Source: Hygrocybe punicea (Eukaryota; Basidiomycota; Agaricomycetes; Agaricales; Hygrophoraceae). Taken from it: a DNA stretch of 64,000 bases. The translations under genes and the position numbers were made by a program. The notes under the pieces are model-generated. The model did not search any database. It saw nothing but the letters and a program-made list of their open reading frames with translations, and was not told where the DNA came from. The number at the start of each line of letters is the position of its first letter. The stretch's first letter is position 1. The stretch covers positions 2,356,001-2,420,000 of the forward strand of contig OY744467.1 of the NCBI GenBank assembly GCA_963556145.1. The letters are read 5' to 3'. Positions 34,904 to 47,106 of this stretch are shown one piece after another.

Positions 34904-37152
34904 ATGGATACAAAACAGGAACCTCCATCCACCATAGAGGTTGTAGATTTGCAAGACTCACTCGAAATGTCGGCATGCACCACCGATGTCAGTTCGAGTC
35001 CGCCAGTCGAGTACAGACTATACAAACGACGGTTTGCTGGATGTGCAGGGATTGTAAGTCAATTTCAACCGGTACAATCTTTTTTTTCACGTCCTTAACA
35101 CCGCTAGGCCTTATTGAATGGCATTGCGGCCATGAGCTGGCCTTGGTTCGGGCCCATCTCGAATAACAGTACGTTGATTCTTATATGGTGTCTATCATAG
35201 CGAACTCATTTCATTGGATCAGTGGTCCTCGAGTTTGGATTCACCCTGGATCAAGTGAATTGGGTGGGGAATGTTGTCTCGTGTGTCTACCTGCCCATAG
35301 GACTGTTAACTCCGATCTGCTACTCTCGTTTTGGTATTCGGAGATGTGTATGTTTCGTCCTACTCTTTATGGCGCGTTTTTCATACCTTATTCCGTATCG
35401 TTAGTGTGACGTAGGAGTCGTAATCCTCCTTCTTTCCGCTTGGATTCGTTTTGCAGGAACTTCGCGAGCGCTCTCCGTCAATGGCTCATACGCACTCATA
35501 ATGGTGGGACAGGTAGGCGCCGTCTCTCGGGGCTTTTGAATAGTATTCAGCAACGATGATATCTACAGTTCTGTGTTGCTATTTCCACGGCAATCTTCCA
35601 GATTTTGATCCCAAAATATTCGGAAACTTGGTTTGGGTTGAAAGGACGGACCACAGCCACTATGGTTATGTCCATCAGTGTGTTTCTCCAATCGTGTCTC
35701 ACCCTTGTTTCTCAAATTCATCTTTAAACAAGGTTATCCCATCGGAGGCGCGATCGGCCAATTAATTGCTCCTCTCGTCGGGGATTCTAGACGTTCTGTT
35801 AGTTCATTCCAATCATCCTATTTTACTAGGTTCTAAGATCTGAACTCTCACAGATCCTTGTTCTGGGTATCATTTCAAGCGCAGCTGTTCCTGCGATTTT
35901 TCTCATTGGTTCAGCACCCCCGACCCCTCCAAGTTAGTCGTGTATCCCTCACCCTCTTTCAGGACCTTTTTACTCATTAGTTTATGCCTCTTATAGCTTA
36001 TGCGGGGTCCCAGAAATCGCCATCTTTGTGGTCTCTTTTGCGCGTTATGTGCGGAAAGGCGACCTCACCAGGAGCCCAAATGACTTTTCGTGAACGAATG
36101 GACTTCGCAATTCTCATCCTCGTTTTCTCAGTATTAAGTTCCGTGTGAGCATGATTGGGCTGCCGAGTCTTTTTCAGAATATGTTACTCCTGCTTCCTAA
36201 CAGATTGAACAACTTCGCAATTTTGAGTGCTCAAATTTTGGTGTGTCCCATCATTCCCTTGTGGATCAGAAATGTCCTTACCAACTATCGTGCCCGTCCA
36301 CCATCGCAGGGCCCTATGGGATACTCGGCGAGCATCAGTGGACTTATGGGTGCGACGTTGCTTCTGGCTGGCATAGTAGCAGCCATCATAGCCGCGCCAC
36401 TATTTGACCGTATCTTGACCCACCACTTGGGAATTACTATCAACATCTTGGTCCCCATGGTGGCTGTGACTTGGTTATCCCTTATTTGGGCTGGTATGTC
36501 AAATGATTTCCTATGCTGAGCATTGACCAAACCGATATTTTGGTAGTCAAGCCACACAATACAGCAGGCCTCTTCGTCATAATGACAATTTTGGGTATTG
36601 GCTCCATCACGTTGCTACCAGTTGCTCTGGAACTCGGATGCGAACTCACCAGAAATGCTGACGGCAGTTCTGCCATTATCTGGTTCTTGTGCGTTTGGCT
36701 TCGTTGGCTTCTACATTTCATGGATGCTGATTGTTCTGAGTTTAGCAGCAATTTATTTGGAATCGTTTTTCTGATAGGTATCTTGATGCCGCTCCTGCAC
36801 GACGTCACTCACTAAACGTATATAACAGTGGAAAGCGCTTTGCGCGCTGGTCCAAACGCGAAACCGCCGCTGAACATGAGCGGAACTCTCATCTTCAACG
36901 GAGTGGTTTCGGTATCCTGCGCATCACTGGTGTTCCTGGTTCAAGGCCGGCAGACTCGCAGGGAGCTCGACGAACTGAAAAATCAAGCACAACAACAACC
37001 TTGTGGGACTGTGAAACGAAGCTCGTTCACGCACCAATCTTAATGGTGCAGAACCCCTCAAGAAAGTTCGGACACCAGCCTCTACCGACAGTCTTCAGAT
37101 TTCAAACACTTTCCAGACACGAAATCTGATCGGGGGAGCGGGGTTCGCGTAA
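34904..37152 (+). CDS. SLC49/FLVCR-like MFS transporter, tandem copy 1
   Basis: Twelve-helix facilitator of the SLC49 type (FLVCR/DIRC2 relatives). It starts MDTKQEPPSTIEVVDLQDSL; the core begins with YRLYKRRFAGCAGI and, after the first intron, ALLNGIAAMSWPWFGPISNN. Further segments are LDQVNWVGNVVSCVYLPIG, SAWIRFAGTSRALSVNGSYA, IFQILIPKYSETWFGLKGRT, GYPIGGAIGQLIAPLVG, GYSASISGLMGATLLLAGI and KPHNTAGLFVIMTILGIGSI. At least nine introns are needed. The uninterrupted frame stops at 37043, but homology to copy 2 (STDSLQISNTFQTRNLIG) continues to a TAA at 37150-37152 in another frame. A 53-nt GTGAAA...CAAG intron with a CTTAAT branch site would restore it. Confidence 0.85.
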
Positions 37153-38029
37153 CGGCTGCGGGTTGTCTGACATGATGTGGTTTGTGGATCCGTATACCCT
37201 CCCTATGACTTCATTAGAGTCTTGTCTGTTAGTTGGTTTTTGTATATTCCATTATACCCTCCTTTTCGTTCTGCATTCACTGCCCTGTAATATGCAAAAT
37301 TCAAAGTGTCGAGGGGCATCTAAAAAGGAAGTACAGAAGATGACCACGAAGCTCAAGATTCGACAACATCATGATGCCCGCCTGAGAACATCGATCCTGA
37401 CAGTTCCATTGACCGTTCGGAATGTGAAATTCCGTCGACGACGGAATCGCTTCAAGGGCCAAGAGCTTGACACGGCTCAACGTAGCAATCGGATTAGCAC
37501 GCGTAGCGGTGTGCTCGAAGGATCTCGTCTTCAGGACCCAATTCGTGAGGTGGTTGCACCCTACCTCCCGCACGATCCACAGAACCCTCTGCACTCTCTG
37601 GCTTGAGGATATCGACCAATGCCGCCCGCGAGGATCACTTTGATCATTGTTCACGAGTAGCTCGACGCCGACTGGAGAAATTCTGCCGTCCGGCTGCCAG
37701 TGCCCATTTGGGGCATGAATTCGAGAGCAGACGCCATGGAACCCGAGACCCGCACAGGTACCAATAAGGTATAAGGTTCTACACGACAGAGGTTCATTGT
37801 GTAACGTCTCTGGAAATCAGAAATGCTTCCGATGTTATCAGTTTTGTGTTTCGTCCGGCTGATCCGTGTCTCAACCTGGGGTTGCGGCCTCTCATGGCAT
37901 ACCAGTATAGTTATGTCTGTGCCGGTTGCTATGTGGCTTGGAAACCCTCCAGTCCAAGGGTCTAGTTAAATACAGTACGAAATACTACGAATAAGACCAG
38001 AGTCTGAACCACTCATCTGCATCTGCTAT
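37153..38029. other. Intergenic region between tandem transporters
   Basis: 877 bases. Long frames exist on both strands (37163-37606 plus, 37301-37654 minus), but neither has recognisable motifs. I call no gene here. Confidence 0.45.
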
Positions 38030-40270
38030 ATGGAGCCCCCAATCTCTCCATCAAAGTCGTACCTCAGTTCGGCCTCTGCCAGTGGTACTGACGAGAGGAT
38101 ACCTTCTACTGCTTCAAAGTCCAGTTTAAATGAACCACCAATACCATATAAACTGTACAAGCGACGTTTTGCTGGATGTCTCGGTATCGTGAGGGTCAAA
38201 TCTTCTTTCTTCCCTTTGCACGCGCTGATGCGGGGGACAGGTTTTATTAAGCGGGGTCACTGCCACCAGTGGTCCTTGGTTCGGACCTATATCAAACAAC
38301 AGTAGGCTGATTTGACATCAGTATCCTCACCGTCACAATGTTTTGCTCCAGTGGTGCTCGACTTCGGAATCACGCTAGATCAAGTGAACTGGCTGGGCAT
38401 TATTATTGGGTGTGTATACTTGCCTACAGCGCTGTTGCTCCCGGTGTTTTGCTCCCGATATGGCATCCGGAAATGTGTACGTTTGTCTTTGTTCTTTGTC
38501 TTACCTTCCTTACTCTCTTTGTTAGTGCGGTCTCGGGGCCGTGGCTCTAGTACTTTCGTCTTGGATCCGTTTTGCAGGAACTTCGCGATCCCTCTCTGTC
38601 AATGGATCGTATGCATTGCTGATGGTGGGACAGGTAAGCAATATCATTTTGGTGTTTGGATGCTCTGCTGAAGCTCTTCCGTTTCTAGATCATCGTAGCC
38701 ATTGCACATCCAATCTTTCAAGTGTTGGGTCCCAAGTATTCCGAACTCTGGTTCGGGTTGAACGGACGGACAACGGCCACCACAATAATGGCCATTAGTG
38801 CGTTCTCTGCCATCTTTAGTCACCAGGTTCCTCAAGTCCTCTTTGACACAAGGTTATCCTGTTGGGGGCGCAATTGGCCAACTAGTTTCACCTCTCGCTG
38901 CAAATTCCAGACGTTCTGTCAGTATACTCTTTGTTATATCACTTTCCCGGTTCAGTGGCGCTGAATTCTCGCTAAGATTCTTATCCAAGGCATCATTTGT
39001 ACTGCTGTTTTTCCGGCGGTCTTCCTAATCGGCGAGGCGCCTCCAAGCCCTCCAAGTCAGTTTCGTATTTTTATCTATTCAGTATCCTTCCCTCATTGGT
39101 CCATGTTCTTGCAGCCTATGCTGGGTCTAAGAAATCTCAATCTCTGTCGTCTCTCATACGTGCCATGCTCGGCAAAGAAACGTCATCAGACGCCCATATG
39201 ACATTCCGCGAGCGAATTGACTTTGCGATTATAACCATAATATTTGCCGTATTGGTCGCTGCGTAAGTATGCTCTGGTTGTCCTGGAATCTTTGTAATGC
39301 GTTGATATTTCCTGGGCAGATTGAATACTTTCGCACTGTTAACTGCTCAAAACTTGGTATGTCCGTTCGCCTATACATTTTGTGGCTTGACTTACCATCG
39401 CTGTGTCCATCTTGATAGACTCCTTTTGGATACTCTCCGAGTATTTGTGGACTGATGGGCGCGACAATGCTCCTGACCGGAATCGCTGCAGCTTTCATTA
39501 CTGCACCCCTGCTAGATCGTGTCTTGACTCATCATTTGGGGATCACCCTAAGGATACTAGTTCCTATTGTTGCTGTTGCGTGGTTTTCACTTATTTGGGC
39601 TGGTCCGTCGACTTCTTTCGTCATTATGCCAACTGAGATTTACCTTGTGTGCTGGAATCAGTGAAGCCACATAATACTGCGGGTCTATTCGCTATCATGA
39701 CAATTCTCGGGGTAGGCTCGATCACGTTGCTGCCTATCGGTCTTGAACTCGCATGCGAGGTCACCAGAAACGCTGATGGAAGTGCTGCTATTCTTTGGTT
39801 CTCGTATGTGGTTTTTGTATTCTTCGCCATTGGCAGATTCTGACTAGTCATTTGCAATGCAGCGGGAATCTCCTCGGGATCATATTCCCCGTAGGTGTGT
39901 AACGATTCGAAACAACGGCGCGTGTTTCCCGCATGCTGAGGTTATCACAGTCGAAGGCGCTTTGCGTGCTGGCCCGCACGCTAATCCGCCCCTCAATATG
40001 CGCAAAGCTCTTATATTCAATGGAGTGGTCGTGGTGGTTTGCTCATCGCTAATATTCATCGTCCAAGGTCGACAGGCCCGCAGGGAGCTGGATGAACTGA
40101 AGAATCAAGTACAACAGGCTACTAGCATTGGCCAACTTCCAGATTCGCGTACGGAACTTGGTCGCCATTCTGTAAAACTCCATCATCTCCCGATGTCCAC
40201 CGATAGTCTTCATATTTCAAGCGCTTTCCAGACCCGAAATATAATCGGGGCAGGGGGGGTCAGTGTATAA
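38030..40270 (+). CDS. SLC49/FLVCR-like MFS transporter, tandem copy 2
   Basis: Paralog of the gene just upstream, in the same orientation and with matching intron positions. It starts MEPPISPSKSYLSSASASGT, core YKLYKRRFAGCLGI, then VLLSGVTATSGPWFGPISNN after an intron. Further matches are LDQVNWLGIIIGCVYLPTA, SSWIRFAGTSRSLSVNGSYA, YSELWFGLNGRTTATTIMA, GYPVGGAIGQLVSPLAANSR and KPHNTAGLFAIMTILGVGSI. The cytosolic C-terminus (RRELDELKNQVQQATSIGQL) ends at 40270. All splices I checked stay in frame, so the copy looks intact. The substrate is unknown: animal SLC49 members move heme, choline or pyridoxine-type cargo. Confidence 0.87.
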
Positions 40271-40407
40271 CAATGTGTAGGCTGGTCTAACGTGAAGAAG
40301 TGTATATCTATTTGCATTGGTGGATTTGTTTAGATGCTGTATTTGAAGTAGGAGTATGTGTATCTTATTTTATCTAAAACCGTCCGTATCAAAGATGAGA
40401 TCGTCTC

Positions 40408-40413
40408 AATAAA
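40408..40413 (+). terminator. Polyadenylation signal of transporter copy 2
   Basis: AATAAA about 140 nt after the stop codon at 40270 and just before the convergent Trm11 gene end at 40471. Confidence 0.5.
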
Positions 40414-40470
40414 AGTGCTGAGTGCTGAAAGGAGTTGGTAGACTAACGTACATATCTTGCTTAACAAATA

Positions 40471-42374
40471 CTAAGGCCGTCCATCTCCTCCGTTGCTCTT
40501 TTTGAAACCTTGAAAATACTTGGCACGGAAGTCGCGATGCGCGGGGATGTGATTTTCAATGACTGACTGCTTTATTGTGTCAAAAGAAGGAGGAGGATAC
40601 TGCGCCATTGTGGTTTTCCGGATAGTCACCAGCTAAATAAACACCAGCGCCATAAGTAAATACGGTCAGGACGGATGGGAACGCTTACTCTACGGCCCCA
40701 GGACCCAAAGTCCTGTAACGAATTTGCGACGACGTCCATACCTTCGCACAACAGGGAATGAATATCCACCTCAACGTACTCGTCCGTTACTGTCGGCAGA
40801 AAAAAAACCAGCCGGCCACCGGTCTTGAGCAGATACCGTGCCAGAACGACGAGATCTGAGGCGAGCTGAGAAAACTCGTACGGTTTGGTGGGAGGTATAT
40901 ATGGTTGGTCGTCCCTGAATATTCATTCGGGAAAATGCATACAACCGCATATTTCAGAACTTACGGGTGGTGAGACGATCGATGCGATAAATATGCGGCC
41001 TGTTTGGCGGTGGTCAAAGCTTTCTTCCTGCCAAGTCTTTTAGCTCCAGCACGTACACCGTCTGCACCCGTAATGAAGAGCGGACTGTTCGATAGCCCGC
41101 GAAAACGCTTACAAGGTGGGTCTGTAATAATAGCATCAAACAATTCGCCACATCTTAGAGGGTTTCTGGTCACGTCGAAGGTGCACAGGTCAAGGATTCT
41201 GGAGGCAACACCGTACTGAGCAGCCGCGCGAAAGACACCGGGGGGATTCTCTGGTAAGTAACAGTTAGAGATGAAGAATTCAGTCAATCCACTCATAAAA
41301 AAATAAATTGTACCTCTTCCTCTCATTTGCCGACCATCAATGTCGGAACCAAGTATTTGAGCACCAAAGTGAGCAGTCGCCTCTCCTAAACGTCAACAAT
41401 ATTTTAGAGTAACTTTAGGATCGTGACTCACATATGCCATACTTCCCGTACCGACGAAAGGGTCGTACATGAGTTTTCCTGGGGCGGCCTATGAGGAAGA
41501 TGGGCTATCAGCTGTTTGAAAAGTAATGAATGACGGCAGGCCTCACCAACGCCTGATTCGCCATAACAAGCGAAATTTCCGCTTCCATACTTGTGTTTCC
41601 AAAGTATACACGCTTCTTCACGTCGAACTTCTTGATCAATGAACGGGCAGACCCATCTTCAATCTAGAAAGGTAAACAACAGATTCATGTAATTCCGCAC
41701 GTCTCGAAAGAAATCGAGAGTTGCCGGCCGAATGACAAACGTACCAACCTGCCAAAGTACGCCTCCCGGAAACGACGCTCCCCTTCATGGGTCCCACCAC
41801 TACTTCCAGAGAGATTTTCATCTAGATGACGGTTTCAATTGGCGTGTCTTGCGAAAAAAGGATTTGAACTATACATTCTTCAAAGCATCCCAGAATTATT
41901 TCAGGATTTTTCATGTCGATTTCCCCCTGGAATTGCATGTAATCAAAGCTTTCAATAACTCGTCTTTGATAGCTTTGAGAGATGGTATGCTTGTATGCCG
42001 ATACAAGAAACCTGAAAGATGTGTCGGCTACATAAAGTGACCAAAGTGCACGATTGGCACAATTCTGAGCGTGTAAGTCTTCATAGTTTGACCCTTGACC
42101 GTAGAGCGCGTATATCGATCTGACCACACCATATGAAGAATCAAGACTTGGACGAAGTCCGATGTTCTCACTTGATCAATATACATCTCCGGGCAAGAAT
42201 CCTAGCATGTTCCTCTTGATCCAGGTTCACAGTCATGAAGGGTCTTGAAGTGTCCAGATCGTCCAGAACGGGCATACTTATAGTAAATCCATTGAGTTCA
42301 GCAATTGAAAGTAGCTCAGGTATACGGAATTCGCGGTGAGCCTGGGCAAAAAGAATGAAATATCGAGTTGACAT
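40471..42374 (-). CDS. TRM11: tRNA (guanine-10-N2) methyltransferase Trm11
   Basis: Catalytic subunit of the Trm11-Trm112 enzyme that methylates G10 of tRNA in the cytoplasm. The N-terminus MSTRYFILFAQAHREFRIPE begins a THUMP-related region, followed by RSIYALYGQGSNYEDLHAQN. The Rossmann methyltransferase part has FDAIITDPP, the DPPY-type catalytic motif; the residues after it (GVRAGAKRLGRKK) follow a short inserted segment that is presumably intron. It ends FRAKYFQGFKKSNGG at 40471. Many introns are present. Neighbours are unrelated. Confidence 0.87.
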
Positions 42375-42486
42375 TCAGTGGTCGAGTTGGAGATATCGAG
42401 GAATTTGCCGAGACCATAGGCAATCAAACATGTCAGGTGTATTTACAATGTTACAAACGCACTACAGTACAGACAAGTCAACTTTA

Positions 42487-43288
42487 CTACTCACGAGAGT
42501 AACGAATTCTTTCGAGAAGGAGGTCGGACACCACGAAATCAGATGGCCACTCACTGCGTACGGTGGCCGCCGTTGCGCCTGCTACAGCTGCTCCTCCAGC
42601 AGCGGCTAGTCCGGCTCCAGCCGCTGCACCTTCTACCACTGTCAATGCTGCACCTCCCATTGCGATAGATTGTGCTACTGCAAAAGCGGAACCACTTGCC
42701 ACAGCGCCACCGTAGAAAGCTGACTGAATCCCTGCGGCGATAGAACCTACATCAACGCTATGGATAAGTATTTCGGATCGATGGCAGGACCAACAACAAA
42801 AGACTCGCCTGCAACGGGTCCTACAGCCGAAAACCCAATCAAGCCCAGACCTCCAACGACGGTAGCAGGGACAAGGAGAGCAGCCCCCGCCACACATGCG
42901 GATCCTATAGCGATATTGGTGAGTAGTCGCTTCTTCCTCTGGGGTTCTAAAACAGTAGCATCAGGAAGAGTTGGCTGAGGCTGATTCACAGTAATATAAT
43001 ATACGCGCCACTTTTGAGCATCTCCTCTGGGTAACGGGGTCAAACCTATAGAAATAGCTACCAAGTATAATTCTCACCTTCAATACCGAACAAGGCCGCC
43101 CGGAGGGAAGACCACGTCCATTCCCACTTGTCGCCTAGCCTTCCCCGCACTGAATGGAGGATTGCTTTGACGTTGTCTGCGAGTCCATGATCAAATGCTT
43201 GGACTACCAAAGACTTTTCGCCACTGGCGAGTGTTTCAAATTCCTCGAGCCAAGGTTGTACAAGCTGGGTGCCGTTGAAAGGGGTCAT
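42487..43288 (-). CDS. Ifi-6-16 (ISG12) family membrane protein
   Basis: Small hydrophobic protein. The N-terminal soluble part reads MTPFNGTQLVQPWLEEFETL and FDHGLADNVKAILHSVRGRL. The second half has the ISG12 core VVGGLGLIGFSAVGPVAG, then GSIAAGIQSAFYGGAVASGS and AVAQSIAMGGA, matching the Ifi-6-16 family of glycine/alanine-rich helices, which in animals localises to mitochondria or inner nuclear membrane. Joining VAG directly to SIAAG needs a GC-AG intron (GCGAGT donor near 42815). A GT-AG alternative adds four residues. It ends RIRYSRE at 42487. The role in fungi is unknown. Confidence 0.78.
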
Positions 43289-43540
43289 AGTTGTCAGTTC
43301 TCGTGCGAAGCAACTTCAAAGCTGCACTGCAGCAGTGCAGCTGCATTGTTTGCGAAGCTGTTCGAGAATTTGGAGCTCCGTCTGATCTGTCGAAACGATG
43401 ATCTCTGTTTCCGGCGTAGTCCTGATTCAGAGGGAGAATTTAGAGTTTTGGGCGATAAGTACATGTAGTTGTTTTTCTGCTGTTGGATGTTGGTAGTGAT
43501 TAATAATTATCTGGCAATATCCCATGAGTATGTTCTTCCT

Positions 43541-44228
43541 ATGCGTCCAACGCGGACCAAAGGGGCATGCTGTAAAGTCATTTCATTTGAAGGTCGCTTA
43601 CTAGTAAACGGGGCATATCGAGACCTCTGGACTCCTACTGGAATGCCATCACATGAGCTTTTGAAGATCGCCGAGGCGACTCTATCTTCAATCCAGCCAG
43701 GAAATCGTATGTTGGCGATCTTTCACCGTGATAATGGAATATTAAACAAACTGTTCAAAGTAACCGATGAATCTGTACAGAAACTCCGTACCATCTTTCC
43801 TGATACGCTCATTCTCGCTGCATTGGACCTCGTTGACAAAAACTGCGGTAAGCAATAGTCGCTGCCCTTAATTTCATTCCGATATCTTTTCAGTAGTAAT
43901 CAAGTACATAACACCGTGGGGGCGCTCTCACTATGAGGTGCTTGGATCTACCTCTACGTATACGGTCTTTGCTAGTCAGACCTCTCAGGCTGTCGGTATG
44001 ATCTCGGTCTACTGCAATTGTCCTGCATTTGCCTATGCAGTCCTGATGTCCGAGTCTCATGTCTTGGTCAGTGTTTCGTTGGTTGTCGAGCTTCAATTGA
44101 TCCTCGGTATTATCCATCAGTGCAAGCACGTCCTGGCTACCCGGCTTGCGCAGCAATTATCGCAATGCGTTGAACGAAATATCAATGAGAACGAGCTTGC
44201 CATTGTCGTGGCACGCCAAGGTTCTTGA
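43541..44228 (+). CDS. Sws1/ZSWIM7-like SWIM zinc-finger protein
   Basis: Probable homologous-recombination factor of the Shu-complex type (Sws1/Shu2), which acts with Rad51 paralogs in the nucleus. The SWIM signature is YCNCPAFAYAVLMSES followed, after an intron, by CKHVLATRLAQQL, i.e. CxC then CxH. The N-terminal part (LFKVTDESVQKLRTIFPDTL, LAALDLVDKNC) is typical of the family. Two introns near 43850-43895 and 44065-44120 splice in phase. The start is uncertain: ATG at 43541 or 43643 (MPSHELLKIAEATLSSI); the latter gives a more family-like length. Confidence 0.75.
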
Positions 44229-44314
44229 AAAAAAGGGAATTCAACCAAAAACCTTTAACCCCAAGTGAACAATCCCAGGCATTTATTTATATCGAAAGCA
44301 ACTTTGAATCCATG

Positions 44315-46942
44315 TCAATGATAGAATCTGTCAGGCGGCACAACACCGACCACCACCTTCCCTTTCCCCTTCGCAGTGGTGAAGGCTCTTCCATCACTGC
44401 TACGCTCCTCGCCCGGGCCTTCCTCAAATTTAATCCTCCATTCTAACAACTTTGCATAGTTTTCGAGCGCTTGAACCAAGTTCCGCAGTTCGTCTTTGGT
44501 CGGCGGCCCCGAAACACCACCCTCGTTCTCTTCACCGGACCGCTGGGTTGTTGATAATATACTTCCTGGCGTCACGTCACCTTGGTCCAACCCTGCGTTA
44601 CCTTCAATCCACCCTGCCAGTCTATTAATCTGCTCGGGTTCCCAGAATCCCCACCATTTTTCTTCATCTTCGTCCTCGCTGTCTTCTCGATCTTCCCCAC
44701 CATGTTTGGCACCCGCTGGTACAACTGGCCTTCTTCCCCAAACGGCCACAAACCACGCCCATTCCTTCATCTCCTTTCGTTCTTCCGTGCTCCTGCCCCT
44801 CAATTTACCATTCCTTCCACTCCCATCCCTGAAATCCTTGCCTGATATTATTATCTTCAACGCATTATCTTGCTCTATCGTCCCCGGTGATAAGGCCCAA
44901 TAAACTCTTCCATCGGCATCCCTGCCCAACGGACCAAATCGTGGGGCATGACCGAACATGGTTACTTCGAGCGAGTACCGCAAGTCATTAAGAATTTTAT
45001 TATGCGCATCGCGTTTGCGCTTGATCTGCGACAAGTTGGCCAACCATGCCCGGAAATAATGCAAGATGGGAAACTTGCCTTATGATCCTTATCTGGCCCA
45101 TTGTCCCCGCCCTCTAACGCTTTCTTCTCCTCATCCCAACGCCCGCTTTCCCGCTTACACCCTTCCCGCCCCTGTTTCACCCATTCCTTCCCGGATTTCA
45201 CTGCGCTCTCGATGTTCTCGCGAACAAGTTCAGTTTGCGTAGCTAAGTTAGTCAGCGCGACTAACACGGGGACCATTTGGGCCGAGCGCACTATGTATAG
45301 GGCTGGATTGTGTGTTGGGCCGCTCCGGGTTATGCGTATGCTATGGACAGGGACTGAGTCAGGCGGAGGATATGGGTCAGGGAAGGTTAGCGGAAGGGCT
45401 CCAGAGAAAGAGGAAGTCTGGACGGGGGGGTTTGGGAGGGAATCGCGCATAGATGCCAGAATGGCCCAGATCTTATTCAAGTTCGCACCGGCCCCGCGGA
45501 TGTCCTTGATAGCCGCTTTAATCACCTGTAGTTTGAGGTGCGTATGACCAGTCAAGTCCGGTAGAAATGAAAGGGAAACAAACTTTTTCATTATCCCCCT
45601 CCTCGCCACTTGCAATAAGTCTTAACAATCCCAGCACCACAGCCTTTACGCAAGGTTCGCTCACCCACTCTTCTTCCATCTCTTCTTCCTCTAGTTCCCT
45701 TGTTCCTCGGCGCTTACCCACAATTTCTTCCAGCTCCTCCACATGGTTGCGTGCTATTCCCTCCATCAGTGGAGCAAATCTTACAACGAACTCTCGGATT
45801 TGGATACGGGCTTCGGCCTGGCTAAGGGAAAGGTCTGCGTGTAGTTCCTCCCATTTGGGATCTGGGAGGGGTTCCGACTTCGGCTTCGTGGTCTTTCCTA
45901 TGGGTTGCTTTTCATAGGAAACGGTACGGGTTCCTTTGACAGGATGAATGCCCTAAGACAGTTAATACTTGAGCGGTAAAAATTACGGTGGGGGGCATGA
46001 GGTTCACATTTATGGTGCCAGTTGATTTATTTGCTAGCGTGGACGCAGTACCTGTCATCACGACAAGGTTTCTGTGAACGAAGCAAATCCATCAAGCACA
46101 AGAAAACCAAATAACATCAGAACATACCCAGTTAACGCAAGATCTCTCATTTTCCGACAACGCCAGCAATTGCACATCTCTCGGCATTTCGGGCACCTGG
46201 ACAAATAGTCTGAGTAACGCTAACTTCATCAACATTTGGCAAGCATACTTGAAAGTATAGCCAACCCAGTCTATATGGGACTTCTCTTTCTTACTGGGCG
46301 AGAGCAGCTTCGTCTTGATACTCTCAATGTCCTCGCCATACCGGTTCTTGAGACACATTTTGCAATATTTAAGACTACAGCGACGTTCTTGGGTAGTGTT
46401 GCGTCTTGCTGTTGTGCGCGATACTCTGACGGTGCATTGGATACCAACTGTGACGGCGAGAGCGGTGAGGACCGGGAAGACCATAACGTCCAAACATGCT
46501 TACTTGAGAGATCGCGCTTCTTGCCACATTGATGACAAGTAAATGAACCATTTGGAAATTGCTCCGAAGGATTGCCAGGTTTTGAGCTGGCAGTATTGGC
46601 AGGGACAGTTTTATGTACTTCGGGCCCGGTGTTCGTGTCCGCAGAGACCGAGAGCTTGGGTTTCTTGGCGCTATTGATGACAACTGCCAAGGATAGTTTG
46701 CGCTTAAGACTAGAAGGTGGAGTACCAAGAATGGTACCACCAGCAGCGCGTAGCATATTCTTAGACGACTGTATAACTGCGTTCTCTTTGAGACTGGTAG
46801 ATCTATGCACGTGTGGGCTGAATGGGAACGCGCTGCCTCCGACGCGTGAATAGGGTGAGGGAGGTATCTCCACATAGACCTGAGAAATTCTGCGGGAGGA
46901 GGGATGCTGCCGCGGTGTGATTGAGGTTATGGTTGCGCTCAT
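44315..46942 (-). CDS. zf-4CXXC_R1 and WHIM-motif chromatin protein
   Basis: Nuclear protein that is likely chromatin-bound. The N-terminal third is Ser/Pro-rich (MSATITSITPRQHPSSRRIS). Residues from about 140 hold a CxxC-rich zinc finger of the CDCA7/R1 type: CHQCGKKRDLSS, CSLKYCKMCLKNRYGED, then CPKCREMCNCWRCRKMRD after splicing. The C-terminal half has EELEEIVGKRRGTRELEEE, an Arg-rich linker, and MFGHAPRFGPLGRDADGRVY with W, a WHIM-type motif found in ISWI-associated subunits; it ends GVVPPDRFYH at 44315. A DDT-like region may lie between. Multiple introns are present. It is divergent from TIM17. Confidence 0.78.
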
Positions 46943-47106
46943 GATGGTTGATGTTCAAGAGACAGAAATTGAAAAAAAAAAATTCAACAAAACAAAAATC
47001 AAACCGTCGCGTCCTTTAGGTCACGTGCTGTTAACCGCCTGCCCTAAAGGAAAAAGTTCTCCGTTCGAGCAAGCAAGGAAAAGGCTATATCGATTCTAAC
47101 AGTTCT
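46943..47106. promoter_or_regulatory. Bidirectional promoter, chromatin protein/TIM17
   Basis: 164-bp divergent gap with an A-rich stretch (46973-46982) near the minus-strand gene. It must serve both genes. Confidence 0.5.

Noticed and set aside
37163..37654. Overlapping long open frames on both strands between the two transporters
   Set aside because: No recognisable domain, start context or homologous splice pattern; mutually exclusive frames.
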